5,911 bases of DNA from JAIKWW01 sp052169645 (GTDB taxonomy: Bacteria; Bacillota; Clostridia; Peptostreptococcales; Anaerovoracaceae), in NCBI GenBank assembly GCA_052169645.1, contig JBQNCA010000041.1, forward strand, positions 1-5,911, written 5' to 3'. Below, in pieces: positions 1 to 5,067 of the stretch (position 1 is the first letter of the stretch; every line of letters begins with the position of its first letter). A model generated the notes under the pieces. It did no database searches, was not told where the DNA came from, and worked only from the letters and a program-made list of their open reading frames with translations. The position numbers were made by a program, and so were the translations under genes.

Positions 1-284
1 TATACATTTAACTGACAAATTAATATCTTAATTTTCATTTTTTAAATATTAAGTAATTAAAATATTATATATAGATTTTTTTAAAATAATAACAATGATT
101 AATATGTATATTCTACTTTTACATTTTTTATACATCAATTTCTATGTTTATTATAAAAATTCAATAAATTTATTCTTAATAATATTTAAAACAAACTTAT
201 TTAAACTTATTTGTTTACATCATACGGAAGTATATGCTATCAAGCTGCTTAATATAATTTAGATAATAATGATTTTTTGATTAT
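1..284. other. AT-rich intergenic stretch, no gene seen
   Basis: Almost entirely A and T, with stop codons in all frames and no plausible ribosome binding site plus start. The only local structure I see is a perfect tandem pair of the 10-mer AAACTTATTT at 193-202 and 203-212. This could be decayed sequence or an AT-rich regulatory region for a gene off the left edge, but nothing in it decides between these. Confidence 0.6.
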
Positions 285-338
285 AAATTAACCTATAGAA
301 AGATCGAGAAACTCGCCGAACCTGATTACTTACTTTAA
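285..338 (+). pseudogene. possible C-terminal tail of a lost gene
   Basis: In one plus-strand frame this reads a coding-like tail that ends IEKLAEPDYLL and then TAA at 336-338. The base composition is clearly less AT-rich than the 280 bases before it, and a terminator-like hairpin starts 12 bases after the stop, as expected at the end of a gene. Upstream the frame is closed by a TGA at about 270, with no start codon, so at most this is the remnant of a truncated gene. The family is not recognisable from so few residues. The idea rests only on composition and the nearby hairpin. Confidence 0.2.
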
Positions 339-349
339 TGCTATAAAAT

Positions 350-391
350 AAGTGCAGCAATTGGAGATTTCTCTCTATTTGCTGCACTTTT
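350..391. terminator. 11-bp perfect stem, probable bidirectional terminator
   Basis: AAGTGCAGCAA (350-360) and TTGCTGCACTT (379-389) are perfect inverted repeats around an 18-base loop, which can form a smaller GAG/CTC stem inside. On the plus strand the stem ends in four Ts. On the minus strand it is followed by TTATTTTATAG, also a usable U-rich tail. It lies about 120 bases beyond the stop of the minus-strand gene at 509-1072 and is its best candidate terminator. It could equally end plus-strand transcription of the remnant just to its left. Confidence 0.7.
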
Positions 392-508
392 ACGCTATTT
401 AAAAGCGAAAGTTCTTACACTGCCGCTTCTGTCTATCGTTCAGTTTTCACTAAATATTTTTCTGACTGCAAATTTTAAAGTAGAATTATAGATTCTTCGA
501 TTTAATTA

Positions 509-1072
509 TCAATTTATATATTTTAATATCTCTTCTTCATCGTAGCCATCTGCAAAATCAGCATCCATATGAAGTAAAAAGTGCCAATCGGATTCACCTC
601 TTTTTCTATAAATAACGGCTTCCCCATCCTCAGAACCGAAAAACGATCTGTCCGCTTCATATCCTCTATCTATTAGAAATTCTTTTATACGCTTAAAATT
701 CATCTCTCTTGATTCAATATATTCTTTCACATCTATATTATCTACTACATAAGCATCAACTCTGGTTCCTCCGTCAACAATTCCATTTCCCTGATTCGTA
801 AGTACAGGCAGCTCCTTCCAAAAAATATTTATATCTGTATCCTCAACAAAACTGAATCGAGATAACGGTATAATATTACCTCTGTATTCCACTTCTGTAT
901 AATTCGGAATATCGGACAAATTTAAACTTTCATAGATATATCCAACTTCATCTTTTTCGACCTCGCACTTATATCCCGGCAGCTTGGCGGCAAAGGTTCT
1001 GCCTTCTTCAAGTGTTTCAAACAATCCCAGATCTATATCATGCTCTCCTTGACTTAATATTAATAAATACAT
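509..1072 (-). CDS. acidic hypothetical protein, 187 aa
   Basis: An intact gene of unknown function. The start is supported by TAAGGAGGA at 1076-1084, a near-ideal ribosome binding site just upstream of the ATG. No signal peptide or membrane segment is visible, so the product is probably cytosolic. It is markedly acidic, with D and E clearly outnumbering K and R. It seems to have two parts: an N-terminal region of about 115 residues with the motif LEEGRTFAAKLPGY near residues 21-34, and a C-terminal region from about residue 115 with SREMNFKRIKEFL and GYEADRSFFGSEDGE, ending in an acidic helix. Small size, acidity and monocistronic position next to mobile debris resemble immunity-type or accessory proteins, but I recognise no family and assign no function. 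It has its own probable terminator at 350-391 and lies 204 bp after the redox operon, behind that operon's terminator, so it is likely transcribed separately. Confidence 0.85.
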   Translation of the reverse strand: MYLLILSQGEHDIDLGLFETLEEGRTFAAKLPGYKCEVEKDEVGYIYESLNLSDIPNYTEVEYRGNIIPLSRFSFVEDTDINIFWKELPVLTNQGNGIVDGGTRVDAYVVDNIDVKEYIESREMNFKRIKEFLIDRGYEADRSFFGSEDGEAVIYRKRGESDWHFLLHMDADFADGYDEEEILKYIN

Positions 1073-1205
1073 AAATCCTCCTTATAGCTTGAATATATAC
1101 AAAATTCTGAATATTATCTCCTTGATTTTTTACATAAGTTTACTATTCTTAATTTACCGAATGATTTACATTTTACTACAATTATATTTTTAATTAAAAT
1201 TAAGA

Positions 1206-1239
1206 ATGCACAGAAACCTTTTCAAAGCTCTCTGTGCAT
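1206..1239 (-). terminator. rho-independent terminator of the prx-nrdI operon
   Basis: ATGCACAGA (1206-1214) and TCTGTGCAT (1231-1239) are perfect 9-bp inverted repeats around a 16-base loop. Read on the minus strand, the stem is followed by TTCTTAATTTTAATT, a U-rich tail. It starts about 38 bases after the stop codon of the NrdI-like gene, the expected place for the operon terminator, and separates it from the next gene at 509-1072. Confidence 0.8.
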
Positions 1240-1276
1240 CATATATCCTTTGATATTCCTAAAATTAACAAGTTAT

Positions 1277-1627
1277 TCAAGCAAGAGCCGCTCTGATTGC
1301 AGCATCCGACTTGTCATCTCCGTCCTTATCAAATTTGGCAATAATCGTTACCCCGTATTTATCGGTCAACTCCTCGGCAGCACCGCAGAAAGTATCCGCA
1401 TGCCGTTCCATATTTCCGCTTACGGCAGCCGCTCTCAGCCCTTCTCTATTAACTTCAATAAAGTTTATAACCGACGGAGGAATAATACCCTTTCCGTCAG
1501 TATAAGTAATCAGCAGATAGTCACCATCCACAGTTTCATTGCCGTCGACAATCTTGAGCGCTTCAATACCGAGCCTATCAATCATTTTCTGTACATTACC
1601 TGTACGAGATGCATATACCAATTTCAT
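1277..1627 (-). CDS. nrdI: NrdI-like flavodoxin (116 aa)
   Basis: Small flavodoxin-fold protein of the NrdI type. NrdI is an FMN protein that supplies the oxidant for assembling the Mn(III)-tyrosyl radical cofactor of class Ib ribonucleotide reductase (NrdEF). Visible features are the phosphate-binding loop YASRTGN at residues 5-11, a central strand and loop reading LLITYTDGKGIIP near 40-52, and the AAVSGNMERHADTFCGAAEEL segment near 68-88, which matches the NrdI pattern of a second flavin-contacting SGN loop followed by a helix. At 116 residues it is at the short end for the family (about 120-160). The start is set by AAAGGAGA at 1636-1643, nine bases before the ATG; a longer in-frame reading without this site would run into the upstream gene. 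It follows the peroxiredoxin stop by 22 bp, so the two are an operon. No nrdE or nrdF lies in the window. A stand-alone electron-transfer flavodoxin is the alternative. Confidence 0.8.
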   Translation of the reverse strand: MKLVYASRTGNVQKMIDRLGIEALKIVDGNETVDGDYLLITYTDGKGIIPPSVINFIEVNREGLRAAAVSGNMERHADTFCGAAEELTDKYGVTIIAKFDKDGDDKSDAAIRAALA

Positions 1628-1649
1628 ATTCACATTCTCCTTTATTTGA

Positions 1650-2324
1650 TTATTTATTTTCCTTACGGAAGCAGAGGAACCAATCAAGACAATACTGATT
1701 ATCAGTTTGATTGTCCATTCTTTCCTTAGCTGTACCGCAGCTGCCCGCCGTAGGAACAATCACATCATCACCCGGACGCCAATCAGCCGGAGTTGCACAA
1801 CTGTCAGCATCTGCTTTTTGAAGAGCAAGAATTATGCGCTTAATCTCGTCAAAATTTCTGCCGGTACTAAGCGGATAATAGAGAATCGTACGAATTTTTC
1901 CTTCAGGATCTATTACAAACACGGCACGTACAGCTTGTGTATTGGAAGCTCCCGGCTGAACCATGCCATATTTATTTGCAACCTCCATGCGAATATCTTC
2001 AATCAGAGGAAAAGTAACTTCTATATTGCTCATTCCGTTCCACTCCAGCTCCTGAATCTTACGAAGCCATGCAATATGCGAATAAAGCGAATCTACGGAA
2101 AGACCTATCAGTTCGGTATTGATTTCTTTAAATTCATCAATCATAGACCCGAAAGTCATAAACTCCGTCGTGCAAACAGGTGTGAAATCCGCAGGATGAG
2201 AAAACAGAATAACCCATTTCCCTTTATAATCTGCAGGGAAGTGTATTTCTCCCTGTGTAGTAACAGCATCAAAAGCAGGTGCATCCTCTCCTATAAGCGG
2301 CATCGTGTAACGTTTTTCTTCCAT
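1650..2324 (-). CDS. peroxiredoxin, Prx6/archaeal-type (AhpC/TSA family), 224 aa
   Basis: Cytosolic thiol peroxidase that reduces hydrogen peroxide and organic hydroperoxides. The active-site motif HPADFTPVCTTEF spans residues 43-55, with Pro44, Thr48 and peroxidatic Cys51; the catalytic Arg is Arg133 in QAVRAVFVIDP. The N-terminal GEDAPAF and C-terminal PADWRPGDDVIVPT mark the Prx6-like subfamily with the long C-terminal arm. The tail carries Cys196 (GSCGTAKER) and a YCLDWFLC pair, Cys212 and Cys218. The six-residue spacing matches the resolving and third cysteines of the archaeal hexadecameric thiol peroxidases, so a 2-Cys mechanism is likely; this is inferred from family knowledge. Length is normal for the subfamily. 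The start is fixed by AAAGGAGT at 2331-2338, seven bases before the ATG; an internal Met8 has no such site. It is the first full gene of an operon with the NrdI-like flavodoxin. The promoter at 2677-2705 gives a leader of about 345 nt. Confidence 0.93.
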   Translation of the reverse strand: MEEKRYTMPLIGEDAPAFDAVTTQGEIHFPADYKGKWVILFSHPADFTPVCTTEFMTFGSMIDEFKEINTELIGLSVDSLYSHIAWLRKIQELEWNGMSNIEVTFPLIEDIRMEVANKYGMVQPGASNTQAVRAVFVIDPEGKIRTILYYPLSTGRNFDEIKRIILALQKADADSCATPADWRPGDDVIVPTAGSCGTAKERMDNQTDNQYCLDWFLCFRKENK

Positions 2325-2390
2325 TATATTACTCCTTTCCGGTTCTGCTGCCGAGCCGGACGGTTTATTTTTTAATTTAAAATCCGCAGC

Positions 2391-2628
2391 TTAAGCAGCA
2401 ACATTTACAATTTCTTTATGAATATCTATCGGAATTCCCAGTAATCTCAGCGGAAAATAAAATCCTGCAATCATTTCTCTGAACTCGGAATTATCAGAAA
2501 TAATTCCCACATTCACGCACATAATTATAAAAATGATAAAAATTCCCACGGGATAGACTTGCAATTCCCAGATTCATGCATTCACGTACAGAATGATGTA
2601 TCAAGATATTCATTAAGTATAAATACAT
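2391..2628 (-). pseudogene. small ORF pair, probably one frameshifted gene
   Basis: Two overlapping minus-strand frames look like pieces of one short gene between the operon promoter and the peroxiredoxin. The first opens at ATG 2628 and reads 44 codons to TGA at 2494-2496; it contains SVRECMNLGI. The second is open down to TAA at 2391-2393 and reads NVGIISDNSEFREM then FYFPLRLLGIPIDIHKEI, which has convincingly protein-like composition. Its ATG at 2520-2522 has no ribosome binding site. The DNA around SVRECMNLGI partly recurs as a diverged copy around VREC in the second piece, with an 8-nt length difference, which would explain a frame change. Joined, they would make a protein of about 75-80 residues. 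I do not recognise the family. It could also be two unrelated short ORFs in a leader. Confidence 0.35.
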
Positions 2629-2652
2629 ATCTTCAGTTCTTTATTTGTATGT

Positions 2653-2670
2653 AGTTAGAATTTACTAACT
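2653..2670 (-). promoter_or_regulatory. inverted repeat over the transcription start, candidate operator
   Basis: AGTTAG (2653-2658) and CTAACT (2665-2670) are perfect 6-bp inverted repeats separated by 6 bases. The site begins 7 bases downstream of the -10 hexamer of the minus-strand promoter, so it covers the expected transcription start, where a repressor would block initiation. A half-site-N6-half-site dyad of this size suits a winged-helix dimer such as a MarR-type regulator; that identity is inference. As RNA it would be only a weak hairpin. Confidence 0.45.
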
Positions 2671-2676
2671 GTAGTA

Positions 2677-2705
2677 ATTATATTGCCTCTTATCACTAAA
2701 ATCAA
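2677..2705 (-). promoter_or_regulatory. sigma-70-type promoter of the prx-nrdI operon
   Basis: On the minus strand TTGATT (2700-2705) is followed after exactly 17 bases by a perfect TATAAT (2677-2682). Transcription would start near 2670 and run through the small ORF region into the peroxiredoxin gene. It is flanked by two dyads, at 2653-2670 and 2722-2738. Confidence 0.7.
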
Positions 2706-2721
2706 GATAATTTCACAGTAT

Positions 2722-2738
2722 TCCGAAACAGTTTCGGA
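2722..2738. promoter_or_regulatory. perfect 8-1-8 palindrome upstream of the promoter
   Basis: TCCGAAAC, one A, then GTTTCGGA form a perfect 17-bp palindrome. It is too tight to be an RNA hairpin and is therefore more likely a protein-binding site. Its edge is 16 bases upstream of the -35 hexamer, a usual place for an activator or upstream operator. The 7-1-7 core resembles the spacing of Fur-family sites but not their A/T-rich sequence, so the regulator is unknown. Confidence 0.5.
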
Positions 2739-2804
2739 TTCAGGCGTCAATCTCGTTCTTCAACAAAAGTCTGCAATTCCTTAAAAATAATCTGTATCAT
2801 AATA

Positions 2805-2819
2805 ATGATTAATTATCAT
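2805..2819. promoter_or_regulatory. Fur/PerR-like dyad
   Basis: ATGAT, five bases, then ATCAT form a dyad inside an AT-rich stretch. The surrounding TAATAATGATTAATTATCAT resembles Fur-family boxes built from TGATAAT or TTATAAT half-sites, though with 5-base rather than exact 7-1-7 spacing. It is about 100 bases upstream of the operon's -35 and 86 bases from the rhodanese stop, so its target is uncertain. Iron or peroxide control would suit a peroxiredoxin and NrdI, but that is inference. Confidence 0.3.
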
Positions 2820-2872
2820 GATTGCATAGTAGCGGAGATTATATGAACTATGTAATATTATACTATCCGATT

Positions 2873-2905
2873 ACAGGTGAAATTTATACATATTTCTTAA
2901 CCTGT
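2873..2905. terminator. hairpin at the 3' end of the rhodanese gene
   Basis: ACAGGT (2873-2878) pairs with ACCTGT (2900-2905), and GAAAT (2879-2883) with ATTTC (2892-2896), with a 3-base bulge and an 8-base loop. In the plus direction it is followed by CAATTTTT, a short U-tract. On the minus strand, the direction of the rhodanese gene, no U-tract follows. It may therefore protect the end of the rhodanese message or stop opposing transcription rather than act as a classical terminator for that gene. Confidence 0.35.
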
Positions 2906-3348
2906 CAATTTTTCTCATCGCCTGTAATAATCTCGCCGTCCCAATCAATAATGCCGCCAAATTCATAAATTTCCTTATAACCTATATCTGCAAGCTTCTG
3001 TGCCGCCTGTTTGCTGCGGCTTCCGCTACGACAATAAATCAGAATTACCTGATTCAAATCCGGCAATTCCTCCGGTTGTACATTACCTATGCTTTCATTG
3101 GGAATCAATATTGCTCCCGGTATATGACCGGTATCATATTCATCCTGTGTCCTTACATCAACGATTACATGTCCGTCATCCCTTGACATCATCTCTTTTG
3201 CCGTTTCCTGATCAATTTGCTTATATGACATTTTACTTTTCTCTGAATCGCTTGTTGCAGAGTCGTATGAACCGGAGATATTCGAAGTTGAACAACCGGT
3301 TGCCGACAACATAATCACAACTAAAACTATACTTATTATTCTTTTCAT
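2905..3348 (-). CDS. rhodanese-domain lipoprotein, 147 aa
   Basis: Extracytoplasmic single-domain rhodanese (sulfurtransferase). A lipoprotein signal peptide covers residues 1-18: MKRI, a hydrophobic stretch, then lipobox ATGC with the lipidated Cys at 19. A Ser/Asp-rich linker of about 20 residues follows, so the domain sits outside the membrane on a tether. The rhodanese domain runs from about residue 41 to 140, with VIVDVRTQDEYDTGHIPGA at 61-79 and the active-site loop CRSGSRS at 106-112, in which Cys106 would carry the persulfide. Length fits a one-domain lipidated rhodanese. The ATG is set by AAGGAGAT at 3353-3360. Upstream lies an orphan coding tail (3389-3508) and then a methyltransferase gene on the same strand; downstream is the control region of the peroxiredoxin operon. 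The sulfur donor and acceptor cannot be read from the sequence. Confidence 0.92.
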   Translation of the reverse strand: MKRIISIVLVVIMLSATGCSTSNISGSYDSATSDSEKSKMSYKQIDQETAKEMMSRDDGHVIVDVRTQDEYDTGHIPGAILIPNESIGNVQPEELPDLNQVILIYCRSGSRSKQAAQKLADIGYKEIYEFGGIIDWDGEIITGDEKN

Positions 3349-3388
3349 TACAATCTCCTTATTTGTACTCTACTATAATCTTCTCCAT

Positions 3389-3508
3389 TCAAAGCACGTT
3401 GTACACACGACCGAATCTGTATCCGTATTTGTGAAACTCCTCGGCATCGGTAAAATCAAAATTCTTATGGAAGTGTTTTCTTTTTCTTGTTAAATTATCA
3501 GGTTTTGA
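3389..3508 (-). pseudogene. orphan C-terminal coding tail, family unknown
   Basis: The minus strand is open for about 38 codons before TGA at 3389-3391, with no ATG. The last 30 or so codons read like a real protein end: KHFHKNFDFTDAEEFHKYG then YRFGRVYNVL. The stretch is in the same frame as the upstream methyltransferase, after that gene's TAA (3524) and an intervening TGA. That gene already has a natural-looking end, so this is probably the tail of a separate, deleted gene that once preceded the rhodanese gene. I do not recognise the family. Confidence 0.35.
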
Positions 3509-3523
3509 TTCTCAATTTGATAC

Positions 3524-4342
3524 TTAAAATTTAAAATGAAGAATCATGGTTCGATGCAATCTATCCGCAAAATACATATAGATTTTCGTAATAAGCTTTA
3601 ATCTCTTGCAGTGTCTCAATGCACCGGAAAAAAAGCCGTCTACATCAAGCAGATCTGTTCCGGTGCGTCTTGCAAATTCTCTCGGATCATCTATAAAGAA
3701 ATACATCGTTGCATTTTTATTGCCTGTTTCTCTGACGTATTTATTGGCTAACCTTAATCCGGTTGAATTTGTAGCATCAAATATCAATTCTCCGGTTGGA
3801 ATGATAGATTTCATTTTTTGTATCATGTCAATCACTTGACTCTCTCGGAAATATTGATACACTCCCGAAATCACAATCATTGTCGGTAAAGAAATATCAA
3901 GCTCTTTGATCCAATTCAGAGCAAACATATCACCCGCAATCAGCCTTTCATTTTCTGCATACCCTAAAACACGCTTTCGGATATCAATGACATTCGGCAA
4001 GTCAACCTGATAAAAATAAGCCGTTGTATTATGAATTCGTTGATAAGCCGTTTCCAAGCCGGCTCCCAAAAATACCACGTTGCATTTATTATGCAAGGAA
4101 AGAAATCGGATAATCTTTTTATCAATCGTCCACTGCCTGCAAACGCTCGCCATGTAAAAATATTCCGTTGTATTGCTATCTATACTCTGTGTCGGTATGT
4201 ATTGTTTTAAAGACAAAGCTTTCTCATCATAGAAAAAGTCCGGGAAATGCTCCGTTGCATATATTCTTGCTGCAAGGGGAATATATAACGTATCTTCTAC
4301 CCCGCTAAGAAGATTTGTTTTATTCATATTATATTTCTCCAT
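3524..4342 (-). CDS. SAM-dependent methyltransferase, leucine carboxyl methyltransferase (LCMT/PPM1) family
   Basis: A cytosolic class I SAM methyltransferase of the family that includes eukaryotic LCMT1/PPM1 and many bacterial small-molecule O-methyltransferases. With the start chosen here it is 272 residues. Seen in order: an N-terminal SGVEDTLYIPLAARIYA segment (residues 13-29) typical of the family; the SAM-binding loop VVFLGAGLET at 89-98; the family hallmark YQVDLPNVIDIRKRV at 111-125, whose Asp114 should contact the SAM ribose; AGDMF with Asp138; and SGVYQYF at 159-165, the counterpart of the EGVLMYL-type motif. The methyl acceptor is unknown. Three ATGs compete: 4348 is only two bases from AAAGGA and unlikely; 4342 has AAAGGA at 4351-4356 with 8-base spacing; 4327 has GGAG at 4337-4340 and begins one base after the stop of the upstream ATPase frame. 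The gene overlaps the tail of the ATPase pseudogene, so they were once probably co-transcribed. Confidence 0.85.
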   Translation of the reverse strand: MEKYNMNKTNLLSGVEDTLYIPLAARIYATEHFPDFFYDEKALSLKQYIPTQSIDSNTTEYFYMASVCRQWTIDKKIIRFLSLHNKCNVVFLGAGLETAYQRIHNTTAYFYQVDLPNVIDIRKRVLGYAENERLIAGDMFALNWIKELDISLPTMIVISGVYQYFRESQVIDMIQKMKSIIPTGELIFDATNSTGLRLANKYVRETGNKNATMYFFIDDPREFARRTGTDLLDVDGFFSGALRHCKRLKLITKIYMYFADRLHRTMILHFKF

Positions 4343-4970
4343 GTTCATTATCCTTTATAATACCCACTGCCCAAAGCGGCAGATTCAGCAGCCAATCTTC
4401 CTTTTTATAATTTGCCATGGATGTACGAATAGACAATCTTGGCTTGAACTTCTCGTGGTAAACCTTCAGGCTTTTGGGCCGGAAATTTGTTTCTGCCTTG
4501 ACCTCTATGGGTATCACATCGATGCCATTGTCTATAACAAAATCCACTGCGGCAGTAGCGCGTTTTGCGGTCCAATAATAAGTGTTGATGCCTTTGAGCG
4601 TTTTGGGCTGATGGATAGATGGATAACATATTGCTCAGTTATTCACAAAGGCCTGCACAACCTCCGGAATACCACCCGCATAATAGTAGTACTTGAGCAG
4701 GTCGGCATACTCTTGCTTGAAAGTTGTTACCATTTCAAAATCGCCATTTTGCAAAAGTTACACATATTGCTCTTTGCTTATAGCAACCATGAATTCCAAG
4801 AATGACATTGGATATAGATCAAGGAGTTCCACCTTTTCTACAGGGAAAGATGTGCCTTGATGTAGAACAATACCTAGGAGTGAACCTGCGCAAACAATCT
4901 GGTACTGCGGCGCATCCTCGTTGAAATATTTCAGCGCCGTAAGCGGAGAGTGTGAAATTTTTTCTGTAAA
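4329..4970 (-). pseudogene. AAA+ ATPase with DUF4143 domain, multiply broken
   Basis: Remnant of a gene for a DUF4143-type AAA+ ATPase, a family of about 400-residue proteins with unclear roles. Reading right to left, the ATPase part is recognisable as LTALKYFNEDAPQYQIVCAG, SLLGIVLHQGTSFPV and LDLYPMSFLEF, then LLQNGDFEMVTTFKQEY and YYYYAGGIPEVVQAF. The DUF4143 part follows as GINTYYWTAKRATA, VDFVIDNGIDVIPIEVKAET and KKEDWLLNLPLWA. Lesions: the N-terminus with Walker A is missing (the frame is closed by TAA at 4971-4973 with no start); an in-frame TAA lies at 4758-4760 inside EQYV/LLQNG; the text jumps at about 4632-4645 from VQAFVNN to EQYVI in another frame, losing roughly 100 residues; and an 8-bp duplication at 4610-4625 shifts the frame again. 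The last ORF ends at 4329, overlapping the methyltransferase start. Not functional as an ATPase. Confidence 0.88.
4610..4625. repeat. exact 8-bp tandem duplication causing a frameshift
   Basis: GATGGATA occurs twice in direct succession (4610-4617 and 4618-4625). Removing one copy restores an open minus-strand reading from EQYVIHQ through PKTLKGINTYYW into the DUF4143 domain, so the second copy is the frameshifting lesion. Confidence 0.85.
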
Positions 4971-4975
4971 TTAGC

Positions 4976-5023
4976 CTTCTATGGCAGTTATTTAGAAGAG
5001 TCTCGCCGGAATTGACTGACTCT
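4976..5023 (-). other. leader with two overlapping hairpins
   Basis: Downstream of the promoter at 5036-5064, the minus-strand transcript would contain AGAGTC/GACTCT (4997-5002 with 5018-5023) and CTTCTA/TAGAAG (4976-4981 with 4993-4998). The two stems share bases 4997-4998, so they cannot both be fully formed. This looks like an attenuator-style leader, but no U-tract follows the second stem and the gene it once led is cut away or broken. Function is unknown. Confidence 0.3.
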
Positions 5024-5035
5024 GTTGACAGCCCC

Positions 5036-5064
5036 AATATAAAATATCCGGCAGGACATGTCAA
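5036..5064 (-). promoter_or_regulatory. strong sigma-70-type promoter reading into the ATPase pseudogene
   Basis: On the minus strand a perfect TTGACA (5059-5064) is followed after exactly 17 bases by TATATT (5036-5041). It lies between the stop of the broken transposase and the ATPase remnant and would start transcription near 5029, toward the ATPase remnant and the methyltransferase gene. It may now be the promoter of the methyltransferase. Confidence 0.65.
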
Positions 5065-5067
5065 GAG

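Noticed and set aside
193..212. CRISPR-like or tandem repeat array in the AT-rich left end
   Set aside because: Only two 10-bp copies, no spacers and no further repeats; best explained by low sequence complexity.
1277..1759. 160-residue version of the NrdI-like protein with a 44-residue N-terminal extension
   Set aside because: The extension lies over the C-terminal codons of the peroxiredoxin in another frame, and the ribosome binding site at 1636-1643 fixes the start at 1627.
1707..2375. 222-codon plus-strand open frame across the peroxiredoxin gene
   Set aside because: It is antisense to a gene with all catalytic motifs of a peroxiredoxin and a good ribosome binding site. Its own translation is Arg/Lys/Cys/Ile-rich without any motif, the usual shadow of a real gene.
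2722..2738. LexA or CcpA box interpretation of the palindrome
   Set aside because: LexA boxes of Firmicutes have GAAC-N4-GTTC and CcpA sites have a central CG. This palindrome has neither spacing nor core, so it is left as an unassigned site.
4405..4629. 74-codon minus-strand ORF inside the ATPase remnant
   Set aside because: It is produced by the 8-bp duplication shifting the frame; the conserved protein reads in the neighbouring frame.
4341..4805. 154-codon plus-strand ORF across the ATPase remnant
   Set aside because: It lies opposite clearly recognisable, though broken, AAA+/DUF4143 sequence and shows no motif of its own.
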